Source: Mortierella sp. BCC40632 (lineage: Eukaryota; Mortierellomycota; Mortierellomycetes; Mortierellales; Mortierellaceae). From it: a stretch of 64,000 nt of DNA. Below the pieces are notes generated by a model. The model did no database searches and had not been told where the DNA came from. It saw nothing but the letters and a program-made list of their open reading frames with translations. The stretch covers positions 462,001-526,000 of the forward strand of contig WAEK01000004.1 in NCBI GenBank assembly GCA_011634665.1, given 5' to 3'. The number at the start of each line of letters is the position of its first letter. Position 1 is the first letter of the stretch. A program made the translations under genes and the position numbers. Below are positions 22,581 through 32,632 of this stretch, piece after piece.

Positions 22581-23175
22581 AATGATCAAGGTTTATTTAT
22601 TGCCCCTCCTCTTTTTCCTCTGCTGTAGTTTATATTATTTCTCTTTCTTTCTCTCTCGTATTCGCGTTGTATCATAATAGCACCCCGCCTTTTTTTTACA
22701 TTTATATTTTATTACTATTAAAAAGCAGAAGACATACATTTTTTTCTTTTTCTCCTTCTTATAATCGAAGGAACCCTTGGACCTCGGGGAAGGAAAAAGA
22801 AAATGAAGAGAGGGCGAGACACCATTGTGGTTCCGCCAAGCAAATAAAGATCCCCCTCTCCCCACTTTTTCTTTGCAAACAACCACCAAAAGAGAAACGT
22901 TGCTACTGGTCGGAGACGGTATGGTTTGGCTGGTTGGAGTGTGAAGGGCTGTGTTAATAGTTGAGCTCACTTTTATCTTTTGCTTCATCCTCTTTCATTC
23001 ATTTATCTTTGATCTTTTTTTTTTTTTTTTTTTTTTTTTTTCCGGAAAAAAAAAAAAAAAAAATTTTCCATCGTTTTTTTCGAAATACCAAGCAGTCTTG
23101 AGGAGGGTGGGGCTAACATGCCGCATGCTCTTTCTTTCATCCTTCTCTTTCTTTACTTTTCTTTTTCTTTCTTTT
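22581..23175. other. Convergent 3' intergenic region (corepressor / Luc7)
   Basis: AT-rich and without a gene. It contains the 3' ends of two converging transcripts and the hairpin-forming T27-CCGG-A18 element at 23015-23063. Confidence 0.6.
23015..23063. repeat. T27-CCGG-A18 palindrome
   Basis: A T run (23015-23041), the self-complementary tetramer CCGG, then an A run (23046-23063) form a perfect hairpin of at least 18 A/T pairs. It sits between the two convergent stop codons, ~110 bases beyond the Luc7 stop. Confidence 0.9.
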
Positions 23176-24868
23176 TTAGTAGCGTCGATCATCCCGTCGT
23201 CGGTAATCGCGTTCTCGATCACGATCATAATCCCGACGACCGCCTCGATCCCGGCTACGATCCCTATCTCTGTCCCGGTCACGACGATCACGTTCACGTT
23301 CACGATCACGGTCACGATCACGGTCACGATCCCGTCGATCATCCCGACGGTAGGGTTGATCCCTATAGCTCCGAGAATCTCTGTAGCCACGGTCTCGATT
23401 GTCGGAATGGTGGTCCCGTTGAGGACCCCCGCCACCTTCGTGATGGTACCGGCCGCCTCTTGATGAAGAACGATCTCCACGTTGTTTCTAGTAAGGAAGA
23501 AGTGAGTAATCGTGTCAACAGGGATTTTAATTAATTTTTCTCCTTGGTTAGCAGATTGTTTTTTCCTCCAAAGAAATAAAAGAGGATAAAAAGATACATT
23601 GCTTCTGGGTACCTTCATCTCTTCGTAGGTCTCATGGATCTTTTGATAGCCGGTATGTTGCTTTCCCTGAAGATGAGCATCCAATCGGTTGGAGGTATCG
23701 TTCATGACCAAGAATGCACCACAGACATGACAAACCTCCATCTTGTTCTCTTGACGAAAGATAGGGTTCACATCATCATTGTCCTTGAGATGTTGAAGTT
23801 CCTGTTGCATCTTTTCTACCTGTTCAGTCAATGACTGGGCCTCATCCACACGTCCCTCTTCTCCTGCCTCTTCAACCTACGGAGAATAAGAATAAGAAAA
23901 AGAAAATTAAAGTGAGAAAGAAGCCTCGGTTTTCGAAGGTAAATGTATCAGGTTGTCCTGGGCTGAAAAAAAAAAAAAAAGAATTACCTTGGCGAGAGCA
24001 TCCTTGATCTTTTGCTCCAGTAGTACCATCTTTTCTTCCTTTTCATCCTTGCGAGGGTTTATAAGCTACCACGGGAGAGGAAAAAGAGAAACAGGAACTG
24101 TGAGAATTGGAGAAAGGGGCAGGAGGCGGGATAAAAAAAGAGGGGAGAAGAGAAGGGGGGGATTGAACATTAGGCTTTACAGATTCATCAATCTCCTTAT
24201 CCTTGCGCTCCTTGCCTCGACGGATCTTGCGTTCGAGGTCGTTGTGGAGATAGGTGAGGTATTCGAAAAAGTCATCCTCATAACGATAAGAGTCCTTGTC
24301 GGGCGCCTTTTGGTACCTATTTAATAATAATAATAATAAAATAAAAAAACAAAAAAACAAAATGAAAGGAAGAAAGAGTCAAAATCGGTTCAACATAATG
24401 CGCATCCACGTTGAATGAATACATGTGGGCGTGAGGCTGTTCTCCAAACTTGGACCCTTGGCTTACTCCTCTCTCAGCTTTTCGTCATGGATCAGATCAC
24501 AATTGCCGAGATCAGATTTTGTGTTGGTGAAGAGAGTGTTGGGACAAAACTTGACCAGGAAATGCTTGCAAACCTAGGTACCAAATATTATGGCATCCCA
24601 ATGAGCGGAGAGAAAGAGAGAAGGCGATGGATCAGTTCTGTGAGAGGATTTGATTTTGAAAGAGGATGGCGTTCTTCCTTCCTTCCTTCCTTCCTTCCTT
24701 CCTTCCTTTCCTTCCTTTTTTTTTTTTTTTTTCCTGGTAAGTGGCAATTCTTTCTTGCTTGCTTTCTCTCTTTCTTTCTTATACCTCCTTATCCCAAAAC
24801 TTGTGTTTGCTGGGCTCGAAGGGCGCAAAGAGCTCGCTAACGAGCGAGCGAGCGTAATCGTGGGTCAT
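23176..24868 (-). CDS. LUC7: Luc7-like U1 snRNP splicing factor (326 aa, six exons)
   Basis: U1 snRNP component that helps choose 5' splice sites. Exons in coding order: 24785-24868, 24467-24573, 24181-24316, 23988-24065, 23613-23876, 23176-23487. All phases join, giving 981 nt including the stop. The first 28 residues end in KHKFWDKE, a Luc7 signature before the zinc finger. Zinc finger 1 is CCCH (Cys30, Cys38, Cys53, His57, within FTNTKSDLGNC). A coiled-coil segment follows, then zinc finger 2, C2H2 type (Cys184, Cys187, His203, His209; MEVCHVCGAFLV and GKQH). The last exon is an Arg/Asp/Ser/Glu-rich RS-like tail. The intron 5 donor is the less common GTACCC. It is divergent from the primase gene across a 566-bp promoter. 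Confidence 0.93.
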
Positions 24869-24930
24869 GGATGGGAAAGGAATGGGAATGAGGCACGAAG
24901 CCCAGTGGTGGCAAAAAGAGTGGAGAGAAG

Positions 24931-24961
<31 letters not shown>

Positions 24962-25434
24962 GATGCCGCTAAAAAAAAAAAAAGAACGTCTAAATGTCCT
25001 TAAATGAAAAAAAAAAAAAAAGGTGTCTGTCTCTCTTCTTTTCCTGCTCCAGTAAGGGATCCACCTCTCTTTCTTATTATTCTCTCTACTCTTGGCTCTT
25101 GGACAGGTTAAGAGTAAAGGTCGATGAACATTACGAATGGTCAACTTAAGTGATGTCGACGTCACATAACTTATTTTATTTTTTTTTCTATTAGTCCATT
25201 TCAAGTAAGTCTGTCGTTTTTGTTTATACCTTTTGGTATTTATTTTTTTTTTCCCTCTCATCTCGTGTAGCGCGAAGTCTATCTCGCGCCACCATCCTTT
25301 TTCTGGCCTTCTCTCCCTCTCTCTCTTTCTCTCTCTCTATTTTTCTTTCCTCTAACCAGGATACAGAGCCGTCTTCAGGAACCTCGCTCTCCATTGACCC
25401 TTTCTGTTCATTACCACTCGACAGGGTCCCAGAG
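24869..25434. promoter_or_regulatory. Divergent promoter region between LUC7 and PRI2
   Basis: 566 bp between two start codons on opposite strands. It contains poly(A) runs at ~24931-24958 and ~25005-25020 and a CT-rich stretch at ~25250-25350, just ahead of the primase ATG. No TATA box is obvious. A shared promoter for two housekeeping genes is inferred. Confidence 0.5.
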
Positions 25435-26676
25435 ATGTTTACACAGCAACAGTCTAACCGGAAATCACGTCGGTTAGCGACCCAAGGTCTCGGTGGACCT
25501 CGATTAGACATCAATGACGATCCCTATCCAACCGGACTCAATTTCTACAAGGACCCGCCTCTGATGGAGATTAGCATTGAGGAGTTTGAGCAATTTGCGC
25601 TCGATCGGATGCAAGGTATCCTTCTTTTATTGCTATTATTTTTTCTCAACAAAAGAAGCTATGATTCCTGAAAACAAGCAATTAGGACACAGGGGCTCCG
25701 GACAATGAAAAACAGTCTTTTTTTTTTTTTTCAAAAGCCATATCACCAAGGCAGGAAAAAAAAAAAAAAAAAGAGCAAGAGAGTGAAAAGAGTGCATGGA
25801 GACAAAGGACTGAGAGATCGGATAGAACTAGGCTTTTTCGGATCGAGAGGAGCTCGACACTCGTTTCTTCTGGATCTAATCTCTCGCTGAACAAACCTTC
25901 GTCCCATAGTCTTGACAGCTCTCCACACAGCACAGATGCGGAACCTTACAAATGACCAAGTGAATGCGATCGTGAGCAGTGCTCTTCAAAAATACATGCC
26001 CCTAAGTCAAGCAACATCCAAGGGCTCGCACAGATATTTGATGGAAGAACGACGCAAAGACCACATCAGTCATTTCATTCTGCGTCTCGCATACAGCCGG
26101 AGGTAACCTCCCTCTTCTTTTTTCCTTTGTCCTTTGATCGACCTTTACTATGGAGCTTTTTTTTTTTTTTTTTTTTCATTCATTGACCCACATATTGCCT
26201 ACCCATTTTTTTTTTTTTCTTTTTCTAAAAAAAAAATCTCTTAGTCAAGAACTGAGATCATGGTTTCTGCGAGCAGAGTGCGCATTGTTCAGGTAACAAA
26301 GGGTGGGATTTCTTGTCTTTGGCTTGGACGAAATTTATTCCATTTCTGTCAATGATTAATGGGAGGAGGAGGAAAAGAGAAATCAACCCCTGGAAAGAAT
26401 ACTGCCTTGAGGTGTATCACTCTCCGCTCCTTTTCTAGTCTTTTCCCAAAAAAAAAAAAAAAAAAAAAAAAAAACATCTCTACCTCGTGCTTTGTTTATT
26501 CGAATTGTAGATATCGCTTTGAAAAGGCATCGCCAAAGGAGCGGGTTGAATTTTTGGGAAATCACAACCTGAATTGGAAGAAAGTACGTCCCAACCACTC
26601 CCCGCCCCCCTTCTCGTTTGCATAATCAATTCGGACCACAAAGATTTCTACGCCAGCCCCATGCTCTTTACTGAGC

Positions 26677-26736
<60 letters not shown>

Positions 26737-27106
26737 ATTACTTACCAAGATGTTCCTTGATCGGATCTCAATTCTTCCTCCTACCCTTTTAGGTCAGTGA
26801 TGAAGACAAGAGGCTGCTAAGAGACAAGCTTAAAGCATCAGCATCGTCCTATCGACCACAGGATACGGAAGAAGAAAACTATTTTCAGGTGGATTTCGAG
26901 CGAGTTACGGATCTAGTTGGGAAAAGACAAGTTTATGTGCATCAAGGAAAGGCCTTTGTTCCTCTAGCGGATCAAGTGGTTCTGGTCTTGGACGAGTTTA
27001 AGGAGCATCTCTCTCACGCATTAGAGGTATATTTTAAGAGAGAGAGAGAGAGAGAGAGAATAGTGGGATGGTCAAGTCTGTGGATGAAGGGCTTGGTCCA
27101 GCCTTT

Positions 27107-27141
<35 letters not shown>

Positions 27142-28348
27142 CGATTGGACATTAACGAGATGCTGTCTTTCTCTTGACCGCGGTCTTCTGGATATCACGG
27201 GAATGCACTTGTACGTATGTGGATGTAATAGGTAACAGGACGGGCTTTGCCAAGGATGGAAGAGGATGACCGACTGATGCCCGTGTTAAACAACATCAAC
27301 AAGCAGTATCTGGGACGCGAATTCACGACCTCGGCCATTGCGGGCGAAATCCAGGCACATGATGTTGACGAGGTGACTTTTACTCTGTTTTTTCTGCTTA
27401 TCTCTTCTGCCTTTGAAGTGTAAATATTCACAAGGTCTTTTATCTTAAACTTCCTACCCTCCTCCCCAGCTCAAAGTCCATATGCCTCTTTGCATGGAAC
27501 ACCTGCACAACGAGCTTCGACGTGAGAAGCATACACGTCATGGTGGTCGTATGCAATACGGTTTATTCTTGAAGGGAATCGGACTCTCACTCGAACAGGC
27601 ATTACTCTTTTGGCAAATGGCGTTTGAGAAATTGACGCCAGATCAGTTCAATAAGCAATACGCATACAATGTTCGACATTCATATGGAATGGAAGGAAAG
27701 CGCACTGATTACACGCCTTACAGGTAATGACAAAAGAAAAGAAAAAAGAAGAAAAGTACATAGCAGAAGAGAAGTGAGAAGAGAGGAGGGGGGGGGGACT
27801 AGGGCCTTTTCATATTTATTTCAACCTCTCCCTAACCGCCATCTCTTCTCCAACTTCCCTTTAGCTGCAAATCGATTATCATGGGCTCAGCACCTGGTCC
27901 TGGCGATCATCATGGATGTCCTTTCCGTCATTTCAGCGCAACCAACCTTCGAGCGCAATTGACAGCACATCAGGTCGATGATTTTGATTCTGAAGATATC
28001 ATGAGACTCGTTCAAGGAAAACATTACCAGGTGGCCTGTACCCGATACTATGAAGTAACGCGTGCAAGGATGATTGGCGTTTCGACCGAAACCCTGAGGG
28101 GTGGCATGAATGGATCTGGCAACGAAGGTGCTGTAGCCTCTCAAGAGTTGATTGAGCATCCCAATCAATTCTTTGAGCAGAGCTATCTTCTTTTGAAGAA
28201 TAAGAACAATAGCGACGGTAATAATAGCACGACGGCAACGATGGATCTGGAAGAGTCGAATGTGCTAGATCCAACCATCAAGGGACGGTATACCTACAAG
28301 AAAGCTGGGGCCTCTGCTTCTCGTCCTAATCATGACATGGAACTGTAG
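25435..28348 (+). CDS. PRI2: DNA primase large subunit (Pri2/p58), 535 aa, eight exons
   Basis: Iron-sulfur regulatory subunit of DNA polymerase alpha-primase, needed for RNA primer initiation. Exons: 25435-25615, 25910-26102, 26245-26292, 26511-26583, 26793-27026, 27232-27372, 27470-27723, 27865-28348. The phases join exactly to 1608 nt. Recognisable blocks are [60 protein letters not shown] and [11 protein letters not shown]. The four 4Fe-4S cysteines are at about 298, 376, 393 and 433 (PLCM, SCKS, HGCPF, VACTR). The introns are full of homopolymers: A26 at ~26449-26474, (GA)n at ~26679-26731, and a T23A15 palindrome at 27104-27141. It is convergent with the secreted protein at 29288-29653. 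Confidence 0.95.
26679..26731. repeat. (GA)n microsatellite in PRI2 intron 4
   Basis: About 26 GA units between exons 4 and 5. Confidence 0.95.
27104..27141. repeat. T23A15 palindrome in PRI2 intron 5
   Basis: A T run meets an A run directly, giving a self-complementary A/T hairpin inside the intron at 27027-27231. Confidence 0.9.
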
Positions 28349-28449
28349 TTCTCCTCCTTTTCTCTCCCTCCCCTCTCCATCTTGCTCAGTCATCCCGACT
28401 GTTAGAGCAAATATTAAATGTACATTGGCAAAAATATTACATACTATCT

Positions 28450-28452
<3 letters not shown>

Positions 28453-28511
<59 letters not shown>
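28453..28511. repeat. (GA)n microsatellite
   Basis: About 29 GA units in the 520-bp intergenic region 28349-28867, which otherwise holds only (CTCGCTCC)-like repeats at ~28793-28826 and no gene. Confidence 0.95.
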
Positions 28512-28513
<2 letters not shown>

Positions 28514-29287
28514 AGACGATGCGCTGCTTGTTGCATGCTTTAGGAAAAACAATGTGATATGGGTCTGCCATAGTCCTGGATGCCAACCGTGTACGTCCAT
28601 TGAAATTGGATGGATGTAGAAAGCAGTTTACGACGAAGAGAATTTGTGGGTCAGTAATGCAGGGTTTTAGTGCAAAGTGCACTGATTAGGGTCATGGTGC
28701 AAGGAACATTCAGAGCCATACCTTGAAAGGGAAGGGATCGATATGATACAGGTGATTCCATTTCTTCTCTCCTTTTCGCTCCCTCCCTAATGCTCGCTCC
28801 CTCGCTCCCTCGCTCCCTCGCTCCCTTCTCGCTACCGGCTCATCCAGACCACCTGCATCTCTCGTCCTTAGTCAACCACCCCTTGTAAATACAGTTATCT
28901 CGTCAGAGTCCTCGATCTCAATCTGATATCGAGATCCTATGCCACTGTTCCAACCTACTGTTGATTGCAAACTCTCTGCTCTCGATATGATTTCTCCGAT
29001 CTCTCGTCTTTGAATTATGCATTGCTAATTTTTCTCCCGACATCGGACCACCTATTTCTTCCGTAGACAGAGCCACGGGGGCCCCACTACCGTTTATGGT
29101 TTTACTGTCATGGTTTTCCCACGAATACTTGCTGCTGCCTATCATCCTATCATCTATTGTATACATTCCATACAATAATTATCTCCGCTGAGAAACTCGG
29201 ACTACCCTCCTGTGCTCGGATACATTATTTGGATTGGAGGTTTACCCTTCAAAGCCAGGGTGGGTACATGGTACAATGGTATAGATA

Positions 29288-29653
29288 CTAGACAGTGCAT
29301 GAACCAGCACAGTTCCAGTTGACATTACAATCCTTGTCCTCCTTGCAAGCCACATACTGGAAGGATTGAGAATGAGCTTTGGTTGTGTAGCACCATTCCT
29401 GTTGACGCGTAAATGCAAATCCGCTATCACATCCAGTCCAACAATAACCACCGTAACATCCTCCACGACATTCGACATCACATTCGGCTGTACATTCGGG
29501 GAGACATCCATAGATGTCACCTTCAGGAGAACGCTGGCACTTGGTATGACATTTCTCGACACAAGCTTCTTTGCCTCCTGGACAGCTGTAGGCTTGACAA
29601 AGGACTTGCAAGGACAAGAATGCGGCGAGAATCGAGAGGCTTGAGAGATTCAT
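29288..29653 (-). CDS. Small secreted cysteine-rich protein, family member 5 (121 aa, two-module form)
   Basis: Signal peptide MNLSSLSILAAFLSLQVLCQA. Module 1 has all eight cysteines (C-x6-C-x3-C-x3-C, spacer, C-x3-C-x3-C-x3-C). It is followed by a Gly/Tyr/Cys linker (GGCYGGYCWTGC) and module 2 (EWCYTTK, QSFQYVAC, CNVNWNCAGSC). This is the intact copy of the palindrome pair. The leader intron is 29657-29829. A 10-bp unit (TGAGGTGTAT on plus) is repeated five times against its acceptor. The TATA box is at 29947-29953. Module 2 is nearly the same as in member 3, so it is the most conserved part of the family. No known fold was recognised. Confidence 0.87.
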   Translation of the reverse strand: MNLSSLSILAAFLSLQVLCQAYSCPGGKEACVEKCHTKCQRSPEGDIYGCLPECTAECDVECRGGCYGGYCWTGCDSGFAFTRQQEWCYTTKAHSQSFQYVACKEDKDCNVNWNCAGSCTV

Positions 29654-29658
29654 TTTCT

Positions 29659-29710
29659 ATTGAGGTGTATTGAGGTGTATTGAGGTGTATTGAGGTGTAT
29701 TGAGGTGTAT
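29659..29710. repeat. Five tandem copies of a 10-bp unit at a leader-intron acceptor
   Basis: Unit TGAGGTGTAT (CACCTCAATA-type on the coding strand), directly upstream of the splice acceptor of member 5. Five copies are also present at the mirror position 31581-31630 before member 6. Members 1 and 2 have a single related copy (CCTCAATAC). Confidence 0.9.
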
Positions 29711-29946
29711 TGAGGATAGTATAGGAATAGATCAGCAGGTGTGTGTTAGATAATTGAGGAGAGATTGAGATGAAGGTGGGGGGGGGGGCACTTGAAGGAC
29801 GAAGGGGAGAGGGGAGTTACAGCACTTACATTCAGGATCTTTTGTTTAAATGTTAGAAGGCTAGGTTTGGAGGTTTGAATGATGGTTTGGTTTGGTTGGT
29901 TTGATGGGTGGAGGGATGTAGGTTCTGTTGAGAAAACAATGGATCC

Positions 29947-29953
29947 TTTTATA
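29947..29953 (-). promoter_or_regulatory. TATA box of secreted protein member 5
   Basis: TATAAAA on the minus strand (TTTTATA on plus), ~118 bases before the leader-intron donor. Confidence 0.7.
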
Positions 29954-30086
29954 CTCGATCTGTAGAGGCAACGGTTGCTAGTTGATGGTAGTAGGTATTC
30001 TTGGAGAAGAGGCCACTGCCCTATTGGTACCGAGTTATAGGGATCGCTTTAGCCTAGTTTGGCGTCTTTATTCTTTTCATTTCTCT

Positions 30087-30131
<45 letters not shown>

Positions 30132-30488
30132 GGCCCGGGAGTTCCTGATGCGGAACAGTTTTTGGAGTTGAGTTTCTTCAAGATGACTGGTAAAGGCGAT
30201 CCAACGTACATCAAGGGACCAAGTTCTACGATACTCGGCCGCCGGATCCAATATGGATCAAGACACGACAGCCCATGGGTTCGCGGGCGGGGTGTGGAGG
30301 AGGGGGTTCAAATATCTCTCCGTTTTTTTTTTTTTAAAAAAAACAAAACAAAAAAGTGTGTTCTAAATTACAGGGGTTTAAGGTTTTGGTGGCCGATCGC
30401 CGTTTCTTTGAGTATTTCCCTAGGTTCGTGTGGAATGTGCATGCATGAATTCCGTCTATCCAGAAAAAAATGTTTGCTCCGCATTAGG

Positions 30489-30819
30489 CGCAGAAAAAAA
30501 AAAAAAAAAAAAAAACAGATATGCCCCGAGACACACAATACTGTAGTATGTTTTTTTTTTACCACCGTAGATGCTTGGCGCCTGTGTTCATTGTTGTCGC
30601 TCAACAATCTTGCTACCAGACCAGATGGTATGTGTTTTGTGCTGGCGCAGGACAAAATAGCCATAACACAGTATGTACAAAGTGACAATCGACACCAGGT
30701 ACAGGACAATTGGTACGTCGAAAGAAATAAAAATGTTTCTAGGTTTACACTCCACTATGCTATGGTGGACAGGAGCATATTGTGTATCTTGGGGCGTATC
30801 CGTAGGTTTTCCCTGTATC
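30489..30819. other. Centre of the palindrome
   Basis: The non-identical core between the arms. It holds a poly(A) run near 30494-30515 and a short block, GGTACAGGACAATTGGTACGT, that resembles 1050-1070 in the middle of the member 1/2 inverted repeat. A frame of 222 aa crosses it but has no recognisable domain. Confidence 0.5.
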
Positions 30820-31341
30820 TTCAATGCTGAGCAAACATTTTTTTCTGGATAGACGGAATTCATGCATGCACATTCCACACGAACCTAGGGAAATACTCAA
30901 AGAAACGGCGATCGGCCACCAAAACCTTAAACCCCTGTAATTTAGAACACATTTTTTTTTGTTTTGTTTTTTTTAAAAAAAAAAAAAAACGGAGAGATAT
31001 TTGAACCCCTCCTCCACACCCCCGCCCGCGAACCCATGGGCTGTCGTGTCTTGATCCATATTGGATCCGGCGGCCGAGTATCGTAGAACTTGGTCCCTTG
31101 ATGTACGTTGGATCGCCTTTTACCAGTCATCTTGAAGAAACTCAACTCAAAAACTGTTCCGCATCAGGAACTCCCGGGCCGATTTTTTTTTTTTTTTTTT
31201 TTTTAAGAAGAGAAATGAAAAGAATAAAGACGCCAAACTAGGCTAAAGCGATCCCTATAACTCGGTACCAATAGGGCAGTGGCCTCTTCTCCAAGAATAC
31301 CTACTACCATCAACTAGCAACCGTTGCCTCTACAGATCGAG

Positions 31342-31348
31342 TATAAAA
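31342..31348 (+). promoter_or_regulatory. TATA box of secreted protein member 6
   Basis: TATAAAA, mirror copy of 29947-29953 with one extra A in the following run; the leader-intron donor follows at 31466. Confidence 0.7.
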
Positions 31349-31580
31349 AGGATCCATTGTTTTTCAACAGAACCTACATCCCTCCACCCATCAAACCAAC
31401 CAAACCAAACCATCATTCAAACCTCCAAACCTAGCCTTCTAACATTTAAACAAAAGATCCTGAATGTAAGTGCTGTAACTCCCTCTCCCTTCGTCCTTCA
31501 AGTGCCCCCCCACCTTCATCTCAATCTCTCCTCAATTATCTAACACACACCTGCTGATCTATTCTATACTATCCTCAATA

Positions 31581-31630
31581 CACCTCAATACACCTCAATA
31601 CACCTCAATACACCTCAATACACCTCAATA
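31581..31630. repeat. Five tandem copies of CACCTCAATA
   Basis: Mirror of 29659-29710. It ends exactly at the leader-intron acceptor (AG at 31630-31631) of member 6. Confidence 0.9.
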
Positions 31631-31634
31631 GAAA

Positions 31635-32003
31635 ATGAATCTCTCAAGCCTCTCGATTCTCGCCGCATTCTTGTCCTTGCAAGTCCTTTGTCAAGCCTAC
31701 AGCTGTCCAGGAGGCAAAGAAGCTTTTGTGTCGAGAAATGTCATACCAAGTGCCAGCGTTCTCCTGAAGGTGACATCTATGGATGTCTCCCCCGAATGTA
31801 CAGCCGAATGTGATGTCGAATGTCGTGGAGGATGTTACGGTGGTTATTGTTGGACTGGATGTGATAGCGGATTTGCATTTACGCGTCAACAGGAATGGTG
31901 CTACACAACCAAAGCTCATTCTCAATCCTTCCAGTATGTGGCTTGCAAGGAGGACAAGGATTGTAATGTCAACTGGAACTGTGCTGGTTCATGCACTGTC
32001 TAG
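31635..32003 (+). CDS. Small secreted cysteine-rich protein, family member 6, with compensated frameshift (122 aa)
   Basis: Mirror copy of member 5: signal peptide, GGC linker and module 2 are the same. Relative to member 5, two extra T in the run at 31724-31727 shift the frame after KEA. One extra C in the run at 31789-31793 restores it just before ECTAEC. The ~21 residues between are replaced by an unrelated stretch (FVSRNVIPSAS...), and four of the eight module 1 cysteines are lost. The frame stays open to the normal stop. The leader intron is 31466-31631. Either this is a real altered paralog or the two homopolymer lengths are sequencing errors; both changes fall in homopolymers, so I keep both readings open. 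Confidence 0.75.
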   Translation: MNLSSLSILAAFLSLQVLCQAYSCPGGKEAFVSRNVIPSASVLLKVTSMDVSPECTAECDVECRGGCYGGYCWTGCDSGFAFTRQQEWCYTTKAHSQSFQYVACKEDKDCNVNWNCAGSCTV

Positions 32004-32632
32004 TATCTATACCATTGTACCATGTACCCACCCTGGCTTTGAAGGGTAAACCTCCAATCCAAATAATGTATCCGAGCACAGGAGGGTAGTCCGAGTTTCT
32101 CAGCGGAGATAATTATTGTATGGAATGTATACAATAGATGATAGGATGATAGGCAGCAGCAAGTATTCGTGGGAAAACCATGACAGTAAAACCATAAACG
32201 GTAGTGGGGCCCCCGTGGCTCTGTCTACGGAAGAAATAGGTGGTCCGATGTCGGGAGAAAAATTAGCAATGCATAATTCAAAGACGAGAGATCGGAGAAA
32301 TCATATCGAGAGCAGAGAGTTTGCAATCAACAGTAGGTTGGATCAGTGGCATAGGATCCCGATATCAGATTGAGATCGAGGACTCTGACGAGATGACTGT
32401 ATTCGGAGAGGGGTTTAAATTGACATTGTATTTACAAGGGGACGGTTGACTGAGGATGATGTAAGGAAAGAACTGGATGTGAAAAAAGGGGGGGGAGGAG
32501 AAGGAGGTGGAGGAATATGGAGAGAAGGATCGTCCTAATCAGATGGACTCCAGGTCCAAGTGTCATCTTGACCTAGACAAACTACCTAATACTCTCTCCA
32601 CTCGTCGAACTCTCTCCAAGACTGCCTTGCTG

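Larger units (their letters stand above)
28868..32455. repeat. Near-perfect 3.6-kb inverted repeat (palindrome) carrying members 5 and 6
   Basis: Left arm ~28868-30488 and right arm ~30820-32455, with a spacer of ~330 bp. For example, 29221-29280 is the exact reverse complement of 32011-32070. The arms differ mainly by homopolymer lengths (A40 at 30090 against T22 at 31183), single indels, and a ~29-bp insertion near 32400 in the right arm. Part of the spacer (30520-30545 and 30785-30808) shows weaker inverted similarity. The outer flanks are unrelated (primase on the left, GPCR 3' end on the right), which argues against a simple fold-back artefact. Confidence 0.93.

Noticed and set aside
22995..23849. 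Single 284-residue minus-strand frame covering the Luc7 zinc finger
   Set aside because: It starts at a non-ATG codon and reads through an intron into the wrong frame of the RS-like tail; the six-exon Luc7 model replaces it.
28793..28830. Possible CRISPR-like or satellite array (CTCGCTCC units)
   Set aside because: Short degenerate 8-bp tandem repeat with no spacers; the genome is eukaryotic.
30290..30320. GGGGGTTCAAATATC as a possible tRNA T-arm
   Set aside because: No matching acceptor, D-arm or anticodon stem around it. I found no convincing tRNA or rRNA gene in the window.
30162..30830. 222-residue plus-strand frame across the palindrome centre
   Set aside because: It runs through poly(T) and poly(A) tracts, its mirror copy is not open to the same extent, and no domain is visible.
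28868..32455. Palindrome as a fold-back amplification or assembly artefact
   Set aside because: The two outer flanks are different genes and the arms differ by a ~29-bp insertion and several indels. An artefact cannot be fully excluded without long reads.
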